A DNA stretch of 5,670 nucleotides, from contig JAEHKQ010000071.1 in NCBI GenBank assembly GCA_016838795.1, positions 1 through 5,670 of the forward strand, in the 5' to 3' direction. The notes beneath the pieces were generated by a model. The model saw only the letters and a list, made by a program, of their open reading frames with translations, did not search any database and was not told where the DNA came from. Both the position numbers and the translations under genes were made by a program. The DNA comes from Nitrosopumilales archaeon. GTDB taxonomy: Archaea > Thermoproteota > Nitrososphaeria > Nitrososphaerales > Nitrosopumilaceae. Position 1 is the stretch's first letter; each line of letters starts with the position of its first letter. Of this stretch, positions 1-5,464 are shown piece after piece.

Positions 1-428
1 CCAGCAATTTTACCTCCCATCTTTTCAATTAATTTTCCTGAAGCTTTTGCTGTACCTCCAGTAGCTAGCAAATCATCACAAATGAGAATTCTATCTCCTT
101 TTGTTATAGAATTATTTTGAATTTCTATTGTATTATTTCCGTATTCAATTGAGTAAGATTGTTTAACAGTTTTACCAGGGAGTTTTCCTGCTTTTCTAAT
201 CATGATCATTCCTTTATTGTATCTTACAGCCATAGCACTTGCGAGAAGAAACCCTCTTGACTCAATTCCTGCAAATAGATCAATATTTTTTGGATGAAAA
301 TGCTTTGACAATTCATCAACAACATATGATAACGCTGACGGATCTTTAAGGATTGGACTAAAATCTCGAAATAATATACCTTTTTTTGGGAAATCATGAT
401 ATTCATTTATTTTTTCTTTAAGATTCAT
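1..428 (-). CDS. apt: Adenine phosphoribosyltransferase, 3' end cut off by the window edge
   Basis: Purine salvage enzyme that joins adenine and PRPP to give AMP and pyrophosphate in the cytoplasm. The 142 complete codons read on the minus strand follow the family from end to end: the N-terminal FPKKGILFRDFSPIL block (residues 13-27), the GIESRGFLLASAMA loop (54-67), the RKAGKLPGKT purine-site loop (79-88, matching RKPGKLP in bacterial Apt), SYSIEYG (91-97), and the PRPP-binding signature ILICDDLLATGGTAKA (114-129) with its paired aspartates D118 and D119. Family members run to about 170-185 residues, so roughly 35 C-terminal residues lie beyond the left edge. The ATG is the natural start because the family's N-terminus begins here and a TATA-like box sits about 27 bp upstream. 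There is no Shine-Dalgarno site, which suggests leaderless translation. The IEYG and LLATGGT context fits Apt better than archaeal Hpt or PyrE. The identification is secure; the exact base preference is inferred from family. Confidence 0.95.
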   Translation of the reverse strand, partial: MNLKEKINEYHDFPKKGILFRDFSPILKDPSALSYVVDELSKHFHPKNIDLFAGIESRGFLLASAMAVRYNKGMIMIRKAGKLPGKTVKQSYSIEYGNNTIEIQNNSITKGDRILICDDLLATGGTAKASGKLIEKMGGKIA

Positions 429-485
429 GATAATTAGCCAAAAAATGAAGAATAAAAATCGTTTCTAAAAATTTTTCATTACTAG
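429..485 (-). terminator. T-rich intergenic tract, possible archaeal terminator of the secreted-protein gene
   Basis: The 57 bp between the stop codon of the large secreted-protein gene and apt contain three runs of five or six T on the minus strand: within 475-467, at 458-454 and within 444-438. There is no convincing stem-loop. Archaeal RNA polymerase can terminate at U-rich stretches without a hairpin, so this tract may separate the two transcripts. It overlaps the apt promoter, and the call is tentative. Confidence 0.3.
451..465 (-). promoter_or_regulatory. Candidate archaeal promoter (BRE/TATA) of apt
   Basis: On the minus strand, purine-rich GAAAC (465-461), a BRE-like element, is followed by GATTTTTATT (460-451). 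The centre of the T-rich box is about 27 bp before the apt ATG, so initiation would fall at or within a few bases of the start codon. This is the usual spacing for a leaderless archaeal mRNA. The same T-rich tract could also end transcription from the upstream secreted-protein gene. Confidence 0.5.
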
Positions 486-2618
486 CTATTCTAGGACATA
501 TGTTGCATTTACTGAATTAAAATTATCTTTGATTTGTATAGTATATTGTCCTGGGTTGATCTCTTTAGGAATAAACCATACTGTAGTGAAATCTCCGTCT
601 TTTGTAATTCGAATGCTAAGCGTATCCATTTTTTCTCCTTCAACACCAAAAATATCTATAACAAGTGTTGTTCCTTCTGCTCCTGTACCAGAAATTCTTA
701 ATCCTTCCCGCCCCTCATATTGTTCAACTTCAAGAGAGGTAAAAATCAGTCCTTCAGAGACATCTCCAATAATTTTAAGTTTTAATTCTTTAAAGTTATT
801 CCCACTCTGAGCCCTAAGAATCCAAACTCCTTCGGTAGCATCAGCGGGTATTCTAAAGGAATTTTCTGAGAATAATCCTTCTTTATTAGTGAAGATTTCT
901 TTTTCTTTAATTATCAGTCCTTCAGGATCTCTCAAACTTAAAGTTAGTAAAATATTATTTCCAGATTCCCCCAGAATCAAAATTGAATCTCCAGAAAGAA
1001 AAGTTTGTTTAATTGTTTTTACTTCTATTGGACCAGAACCTGTCTGTAATCCCATAGAAAAGACATCTAAACCCTGAGAACCTCCTCTTTTTGCTATAGC
1101 AGTATAGACTCCAGAAGCATATCCCAAAAGGTCTAATTCATAAACATAATTTCCATCAGGCCCCAGAGTAATGATTTCACTAAGTTTTGCCCGGTCTCCA
1201 GGATCTATTATCAAGAAATTGACATTTGTAGAAGGTTCTCCCTGTATTGTAATTTTTACAATATCTCCAGCTGAATAATTTGTCCTATCAACTTTTACAA
1301 TGATAACTTCTTGCGGTAATTGTCCAAGACCTACTAGAATGATTTCATTTTCTTCTGTTTGTGATGCATAGAGAACATACGTTCCCTTAATCGAAGAAAG
1401 TTCAGTAGAAAATTCCAAGTAAACTTGACCAGACGTTCCTACATCCAAAATTTCATAATAAACTTCCTTTCCGGTTGGATCCTCAATAATAACTTCTAAT
1501 TGCTGATCAGGAATTGCTGTACCATTAAAGACTATGATATCTCCAGGCTCATATCTTACTTGAGCTGGAAAAATCTGAATTTTCTTATCTGATTTGATCT
1601 CCCATGATCTTAAAATCGTATTTTTGCCATCAGTAATCTCTGCTGAATATTTTCCAAATAGAGTGTCTGCAGCAACAGTTGTGGTATACTCCCAGTTCCC
1701 TTTAGAATCTACATCAACATCAATGGTTGAAACAATATTCCCATTGAAATCTTTGATAGTAGCGACTATAGTTCCTCCTGGCGAAGCAGTTCCAGTGACA
1801 TTAATTTTATCATTTCTATGTAATACTGGAGGAATTTCACTAATTGTTAATGGTCTTTCTTCTGTGTAAACCATTACGCCTGGTGATTCCCCTATTCTCA
1901 GGCTTAAGGATTTTTCAAAACCTTGCTTATCTTTAACTACAAAGTTGACCCGTTCCGCTTTTTCGTTATCTGGAATTTTAGTAGTAAACATAAAGTGACC
2001 ATCTTGATTGGTTTCAAATGATTCTAACAATCTGTTGCCAATGTAAAAATCGAATTCTTGATTTGATGCAAATTTTTCTACACTTAGAACTCTAATTGTG
2101 GATCCAACGTTTGGTCTTTCTGGAACTAATCTAAAAGTAGAGTCAGTGAGAATGGCAGAATCCCCTTCGGGAGAAATTGTTTTCACATCTTGTGATGGTT
2201 TAGAAGGATATTCAGAAACCAAAGTTTTTCCAATTTGGAGTTGGTTGTCGTTTGTATCAATAGCCTTCCAATTAATTCCAGGCATAGATTCAGCAGTTTT
2301 TATCCCAAACTTCACTGATTGTCCTGGTTTAATTGATTCAGAGGTTGTAAAAACAAGAACCCCCTGTAGAGTTTTCTTTCCGGTCCACCCTTTTTCTGTT
2401 TTAAAAGATTTGAAAGTATTATCTTCACCAAGCCACATTCTTATTGTTTGAATTTCAGTTGTTCCTTTGTTTTCAAATTCAATAATAGTTGTTTCTTCAA
2501 ATCCAATACTTTTAGCTTCAACAACTTTTTCTTGCGCTACAGCAAACGTTGTTGTAGTAAAAATGGATGAAGTCAATATAAGAAAAAGAAAAATACCTTT
2601 TGGCAATGAACCATACAT
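486..2618 (-). CDS. Large secreted protein with six tandem Ig-like (beta-sandwich) repeats
   Basis: Function unknown; probably an envelope-associated or extracellular structural or adhesive protein. From the ATG at 2618 it has 710 residues. Residues 1-28 form a signal peptide: one lysine, the hydrophobic core IFLFLIL, and an AVA-Q cleavage site after A28. A first domain (about 30-140) is followed by six repeats of about 80-90 residues, at roughly 159-242, 259-342, 347-429, 439-519, 530-615 and 627-710. Most repeats share a pattern: GD or a similar turn, a strand, a G-rich turn, a strand ending near D-P-x-G or a variant, a later DG or similar turn, then a proline-containing loop and G-x-Y/W. 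This is an Ig-like or macroglobulin-like layout. The protein appears cysteine-free and has no C-terminal membrane segment or sorting tail. A GTG at 2636, in frame, would add six residues (MKSLNN). ATG is preferred because a TATA-like box lies about 28 bp upstream and the GGAG before GTG is only one base away. The domain name is inferred by eye. Confidence 0.85.
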   Translation of the reverse strand: MYGSLPKGIFLFLILTSSIFTTTTFAVAQEKVVEAKSIGFEETTIIEFENKGTTEIQTIRMWLGEDNTFKSFKTEKGWTGKKTLQGVLVFTTSESIKPGQSVKFGIKTAESMPGINWKAIDTNDNQLQIGKTLVSEYPSKPSQDVKTISPEGDSAILTDSTFRLVPERPNVGSTIRVLSVEKFASNQEFDFYIGNRLLESFETNQDGHFMFTTKIPDNEKAERVNFVVKDKQGFEKSLSLRIGESPGVMVYTEERPLTISEIPPVLHRNDKINVTGTASPGGTIVATIKDFNGNIVSTIDVDVDSKGNWEYTTTVAADTLFGKYSAEITDGKNTILRSWEIKSDKKIQIFPAQVRYEPGDIIVFNGTAIPDQQLEVIIEDPTGKEVYYEILDVGTSGQVYLEFSTELSSIKGTYVLYASQTEENEIILVGLGQLPQEVIIVKVDRTNYSAGDIVKITIQGEPSTNVNFLIIDPGDRAKLSEIITLGPDGNYVYELDLLGYASGVYTAIAKRGGSQGLDVFSMGLQTGSGPIEVKTIKQTFLSGDSILILGESGNNILLTLSLRDPEGLIIKEKEIFTNKEGLFSENSFRIPADATEGVWILRAQSGNNFKELKLKIIGDVSEGLIFTSLEVEQYEGREGLRISGTGAEGTTLVIDIFGVEGEKMDTLSIRITKDGDFTTVWFIPKEINPGQYTIQIKDNFNSVNATYVLE

Positions 2619-2640
2619 ATTATTCAACGATTTCACTCTC

Positions 2641-2650
2641 CAAATTAAAC
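2641..2650 (-). promoter_or_regulatory. Candidate TATA box of the six-repeat secreted-protein gene, supporting the ATG start
   Basis: The minus strand reads GTTTAATTTG here, centred about 28 bp before the ATG at 2618, which is the right distance for leaderless initiation. A second A/T box, AAAATACTTT (2680-2671), preceded by purine-rich AGAAATGA (2688-2681), would start transcription near 2650 instead. That would give a short leader carrying GGAG just before the GTG at 2636. The sequence alone does not decide between them. Confidence 0.4.
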
Positions 2651-2667
2651 TTAATCAGTTTTTTCAC

Positions 2668-2673
2668 AAAAAA
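2668..2673 (-). terminator. T6 run downstream of the ATPase gene, possible terminator
   Basis: Six consecutive T on the minus strand, about 54 bp past the TAA of the ATPase gene, with no stem-loop before them. A short U-run can suffice for archaeal termination. It sits inside the promoter region of the next gene, so read-through is equally possible. Confidence 0.25.
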
Positions 2674-2726
2674 GTATTTTTCATTTCTGTACGATTTGTA
2701 AGTAAACCTCATTAATTACCATGGAA

Positions 2727-4817
2727 TTAAACCCTAGGCTTGGGAGCTTTATCTGTATCATATTTAGAAACAAAATTTTGATGTTGTCGAATGCGTTCCG
2801 CTATAAGCCGATATAATGATCTAAATTGATCTTTGGTCTTATCTGACAAGAATTCTGCTTCCCCGAGGGCAATTTTTTCACAAATATACCTAGTTATCTC
2901 TTCATTGTCAAAGTTATCCCATTCATCTTTATGTTCTAACCAGATAGCATGAAGATTCTCCAAAACACCTTTCTTATTTTTTAATTTTACTTCATCTGGT
3001 GTCAGATTACTAAATCCCTCTTGCCTCAACTTGATCTCATATGTTTGATTTACTGCATGAAGATAATCTTCAAGAACCATATAGTCTTCGATTGATTGAA
3101 GAGGCTTACCATTACTTTCAAAAAATATTGTTTGAACTTTGGAAAAATCATTAGCTACAAGTTGGGCTGAAATCTGCTTAGATTCTTCACTATTATCAAG
3201 TAGAACAAAAGTTCGATAACCATGATTTCTATAGAAAACTGCTAGTGGCATAACAGAATTTTTGCTGAATGCCGCTACAACATTTAGAGGATTCATTGAA
3301 ATATTTGGATCTTGCAGAAATTTATCAAATGCATTCAAATACATACTGTCAGACATTGTCTCAACAATAATAATGGGTCTTGAGTTTGTTCCAATTTCTC
3401 TATCTACAATTGATTCAACTAATCCCTTTGATAATCCATAAAGAATTGGAATGAGTGTTTTATCATCTGCATTCCAGTAATCATAAAAGATTCTACTAAG
3501 ATGTTTTTTCTTATCTAGCTCTACTACCAAAAGATTTCCCGGCGTATAGTCAAAAATCATAAATGGAGAGTGCGTTGCATAAAGCACTTGGTTGGAACCC
3601 GCAAGACCTTTTAATAAATCTGTAATTCCTGTTTGTTGGGCCGGGTGTAAGTTTCGTGCAGGTTCATCAAGTAAAAGAATTGCTTCTTTTAATTCAGCTC
3701 TTTGGGTTTCAGCTGCAAAGTTTACAATAAATGAAAAAATCCATTTGAAACCTTCTGCTCTTCTATTCAACAATCCAGTGTTTGTGACAGTTCCATCCTT
3801 GTGTACATCAGAAATTACCACACTCAGAATATTGCCTGGTAGATATCTCAAATCCACACGGATTGGATCACCCTTCCATGCTGGATTGAGTCTTGCTGTT
3901 AATTGATTACTAGCTATATTGAGAAATTTTATTAATTTTGAAGGGCTGTCTCGAATTTTTTCCATCTCATTAACATCTAACTCGGCTAGATAGAACAAAT
4001 TCCGTACTGTTTCAGCCCGGTCAAACTCTTCGACATATTCAATTCCTTCTCTACGTTCTCCTCTGGCCTCTTGGACATATTCATCGAGTTTGATATTTCC
4101 ATAAATTTTCTTATAGTCTGAAAAATACACAAAACGAGGATGAAGATAACTTTCAATAAAATTTTCAAGTGCACTGCGATCTGATGTCCCTTTTAGCAAA
4201 TTAGAAAACTGGTTTTCTGGGCTTGCATAGATTTTTTCCCATTCTTCTATTACCTTTGGCTCATCCGTAGCAACTACATGTACATTGTTGCTAAATTCTG
4301 CCATTTCTCTATCAAAAACTTCCTGGCTTTTAGGAGCCCTCCCTTCAAAAAATTTTGTATCAAATTGAATTCTTAAATGATTAGGTATAGTATCTAAGAA
4401 ATTGAAGATTTTTTCAGAAAAATTTTCCCACGAATTGATCCCTTTATTTTCACCTTCACTAATTTCGATATTTCCAAAATCATACTGTGTATTTGGATTT
4501 TTGTTAGTCCTGTAGATCCGAAGTTTTTTAATTTCAGGAATATTTGGAAATTTTTCCTTTATTATACTAACCTCTTTTGCATTTAACTCAAATTCACCAT
4601 ACACTATTTTGATCTCAGATTTTAACTCCTCAGACATTTCATCACATAAATCAAGATCAGAAATTTTTTCTTCTTTATTCAGTAAGGTTAATGCTTCAAG
4701 AATTGTAGTTTTACCACTTTCATTTCTTCCAATAAAAGCAGCCAAATCCCCAACAGTAATCTCTCCAGAATCGTGAATACAACGAAATGCCCGCACCCTA
4801 AATTTTCTGAGACGCAT
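2727..4817 (-). CDS. OLD-family-like AAA/ABC ATPase with a C-terminal TOPRIM-like domain
   Basis: Likely an ATP-dependent DNA-acting protein of the RecF/SMC-like OLD group, which includes phage P2 Old and Gabija GajA; those cut DNA under nucleotide control. Of 696 residues, the first ~435 form a split ABC ATPase: Walker A GRNESGKTT (30-38), a long insertion (about 45-345), a signature-like NRRAEGFKW (351-359), Walker B AILLLDEP (379-386) with catalytic E385, an NLHP D-loop region (389-392), and the H-loop histidine in ATHSP (H416). From about 480 a TOPRIM-like domain follows: IIIVETMSD (482-490) gives the E-x3-D pair E486/D490, FVLLDNSEES (537-546) gives D541, and SIEDYMVLEDYL (575-586) resembles the acidic block late in OLD TOPRIMs. 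The usual glycine after the glutamate is T487, and the second aspartate of DxD is S543, so nuclease activity is uncertain. The C-terminal ~110 residues are charged, probably helical, and unrecognised. No helicase partner is adjacent. The ATG has no Shine-Dalgarno site but is where the family's N-terminus begins (LRKFRVRAFRCI). Confidence 0.85.
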   Translation of the reverse strand: MRLRKFRVRAFRCIHDSGEITVGDLAAFIGRNESGKTTILEALTLLNKEEKISDLDLCDEMSEELKSEIKIVYGEFELNAKEVSIIKEKFPNIPEIKKLRIYRTNKNPNTQYDFGNIEISEGENKGINSWENFSEKIFNFLDTIPNHLRIQFDTKFFEGRAPKSQEVFDREMAEFSNNVHVVATDEPKVIEEWEKIYASPENQFSNLLKGTSDRSALENFIESYLHPRFVYFSDYKKIYGNIKLDEYVQEARGERREGIEYVEEFDRAETVRNLFYLAELDVNEMEKIRDSPSKLIKFLNIASNQLTARLNPAWKGDPIRVDLRYLPGNILSVVISDVHKDGTVTNTGLLNRRAEGFKWIFSFIVNFAAETQRAELKEAILLLDEPARNLHPAQQTGITDLLKGLAGSNQVLYATHSPFMIFDYTPGNLLVVELDKKKHLSRIFYDYWNADDKTLIPILYGLSKGLVESIVDREIGTNSRPIIIVETMSDSMYLNAFDKFLQDPNISMNPLNVVAAFSKNSVMPLAVFYRNHGYRTFVLLDNSEESKQISAQLVANDFSKVQTIFFESNGKPLQSIEDYMVLEDYLHAVNQTYEIKLRQEGFSNLTPDEVKLKNKKGVLENLHAIWLEHKDEWDNFDNEEITRYICEKIALGEAEFLSDKTKDQFRSLYRLIAERIRQHQNFVSKYDTDKAPKPRV

Positions 4818-4851
4818 CTAGGCGCTATTTGATCGGCTTTGATTTAACTGA

Positions 4852-4877
4852 TTCGTCAAAATTGTTCGCACAAATCG
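4852..4877 (+). repeat. Imperfect 13-bp tandem direct repeat in the divergent promoter region
   Basis: TTCGTCAAAATTG (4852-4864) and TTCGCACAAATCG (4865-4877) match at 9 of 13 positions and are immediately adjacent. They lie just upstream of the TATA-like box for the rightward gene and just upstream of the weak box for the leftward gene. The position suits an operator for a regulator shared by both genes, but two copies this short in AT-rich DNA can arise by chance. Confidence 0.3.
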
Positions 4878-4884
4878 GTTTGCT

Positions 4885-4895
4885 AAATAAATATA
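4885..4895 (+). promoter_or_regulatory. TATA-like box of the small secreted-protein gene
   Basis: AAATAAATATA is centred about 29 bp upstream of the GTG start, predicting a leaderless or nearly leaderless mRNA. GGAG at 4911-4914 sits four bases before the GTG and could act as a Shine-Dalgarno site only if transcription starts a few bases earlier than this box predicts. Confidence 0.5.
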
Positions 4896-4918
4896 GGTGA
4901 GGAAAAATTAGGAGCGAA

Positions 4919-5392
4919 GTGGTCAGAGGAACTGTTTATGTTGTTTTTCTTTTACCAGTAATAGCTTCGATTGTTTTTGGCTCATTAGTTATGGCAGAGG
5001 TTCTCAAAGAACCAAACCGTGAATTAAAATTTTGGGAATTCGAACCATCTGGCGTCAGTATTGCTTCTAGTGACATGATTAAAATTTCTGGAATCCAAAA
5101 ACAATATTCTACAACATCTCCAATTGAAATCAAAATTTCAGTAGAAGATCCGATTTTTGATTGTGGTGATCTTTACATAACAATTTTTGATATTAGTTCT
5201 TCTCCTAATCAAGTTGTTTCGCAGAGTGGCTTTTTTGAACAGTGTTTTAATCAAAATAACTCCATTCTTCCCATCGATGATGATTTTTATGAGATAATTG
5301 ATACCCCTGGCAACTATCAAATTGTAATTGAAATGAGTGATAAACAACAGAAAAAAACAATTTACAGCAGTGCAAAATTCTTAGTAAAGTAA
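4919..5392 (+). CDS. Small secreted protein with one Ig-like domain and a likely disulfide
   Basis: Function unknown. The 157 residues open with an export signal: MVRGTVYVV followed by the hydrophobic core VFLLPVIASIVFGSLV and a possible cleavage near VMA-E (A26). If uncleaved, this segment would be an N-terminal membrane anchor. The mature part, about 130 residues, is rich in beta-strand patterns (PIEIKISVED, LYITIFDI, GNYQIVIEM, SAKFLVK) and the closing G-N-Y-x-I is typical of an Ig-like or CARDB-like sandwich. C82 (in DCGD) and C109 (in EQCF) are its only cysteines and probably form a disulfide outside the cell, in contrast to the cysteine-free large secreted protein nearby. The GTG start is the first possible start after an in-frame TGA at 4898-4900 and places the signal peptide correctly; GGAG lies four bases before it. 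It ends 72 bp before the lysine-rich gene. Expression as an archaeal exported protein is likely; its partner is not apparent. Confidence 0.8.
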   Translation: MVRGTVYVVFLLPVIASIVFGSLVMAEVLKEPNRELKFWEFEPSGVSIASSDMIKISGIQKQYSTTSPIEIKISVEDPIFDCGDLYITIFDISSSPNQVVSQSGFFEQCFNQNNSILPIDDDFYEIIDTPGNYQIVIEMSDKQQKKTIYSSAKFLVK

Positions 5393-5405
5393 ACCAAATG
5401 CTATG

Positions 5406-5414
5406 TTATATATT
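5406..5414 (+). promoter_or_regulatory. TATA box of the lysine-rich protein gene
   Basis: TTATATATT is a strong archaeal TATA match 14 bp past the preceding stop codon. Initiation about 26 bp downstream would fall near 5436, giving a leader of about 29 bases. This suggests the lysine-rich gene has its own promoter rather than depending on the secreted-protein gene. Confidence 0.55.
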
Positions 5415-5431
5415 GAATTTACATTGAATCG

Positions 5432-5455
5432 AATAATAAGATATTCTAGATTATT
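5432..5455 (+). other. Near-palindrome just upstream of the Shine-Dalgarno site of the lysine-rich gene
   Basis: AATAAT (5432-5437) pairs with ATTATT (5450-5455), and inside it AGA (5439-5441) pairs with TCT (5445-5447) around a TAT loop, with a small asymmetric bulge. It ends one base before GGTGA. It could be a weak A/U-rich RNA hairpin in the short leader or a DNA operator site overlapping the expected transcription start. The pairing is weak and may be chance. Confidence 0.3.
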
Positions 5456-5460
5456 GGTGA
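5456..5460 (+). promoter_or_regulatory. Shine-Dalgarno site GGTGA of the lysine-rich gene
   Basis: GGTGA lies four bases before the ATG at 5465 and matches the archaeal 16S rRNA 3' end (AUCACCUCC). It fixes the start of the lysine-rich protein and is the clearest ribosome binding site in the window. Confidence 0.6.
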
Positions 5461-5464
5461 TTTG

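Larger units (their letters stand above)
4818..4918. promoter_or_regulatory. Divergent promoter region between the ATPase gene and the small secreted-protein gene
   Basis: A 101-bp gap separates two genes pointing away from each other, so both promoters must lie here or inside the opposite gene. Leftward, a weak box CAGTTAAATC on the minus strand (4850-4841) is about 28 bp before the ATPase ATG. A stronger minus-strand A/T box (4896-4882, containing TATATTTATTTAG) would give a leader of about 45 bases. Rightward, AAATAAATATA (4885-4895) is about 29 bp before the GTG at 4919. The A/T block near 4884-4895 could therefore serve either direction, and the two promoters may compete. An imperfect direct repeat lies between them at 4852-4877. 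Confidence 0.5.

Noticed and set aside
224..406. 60-codon open frame on the minus strand inside apt
   Set aside because: It overlaps the true apt frame, which shows the full set of family motifs, and its translation has no recognisable pattern.
529..2451. Several plus-strand open frames of 62-117 codons opposite the large secreted-protein gene
   Set aside because: They are antisense shadows rich in serine, proline and isoleucine, with no ribosome sites or promoters, opposite a coherent repeat protein.
2467..2715. 82-codon plus-strand frame covering the signal peptide region and the intergenic gap
   Set aside because: It is antisense to the signal peptide and promoter region of the secreted-protein gene, has no upstream promoter or Shine-Dalgarno site, and shows no recognisable domain.
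3592..3906. 104-codon plus-strand frame opposite the ATPase Walker B region
   Set aside because: It mirrors the conserved ATPase motifs on the other strand, so its openness is explained by that gene.
3986..4174. 62-codon minus-strand frame inside the ATPase gene
   Set aside because: It is an alternative frame of the same strand within a continuous 696-codon gene and has no motif.
2727..4817. Calling the ATPase GajA and the locus a Gabija system
   Set aside because: The ATPase plus TOPRIM-like order is shared across OLD proteins, no UvrD-like GajB is adjacent, and the TOPRIM motifs are not canonical, so only the broader family is supported.
4818..4918. Possible small RNA or tRNA gene in the divergent gap
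   Set aside because: No cloverleaf, T-loop consensus or stable GC-rich stem is visible; promoter elements account for the region.
4936..5347. Two minus-strand frames (65 and 69 codons) opposite the small secreted-protein gene
   Set aside because: They are shadows of a gene with a clear signal peptide and start, and they have no supporting signals.
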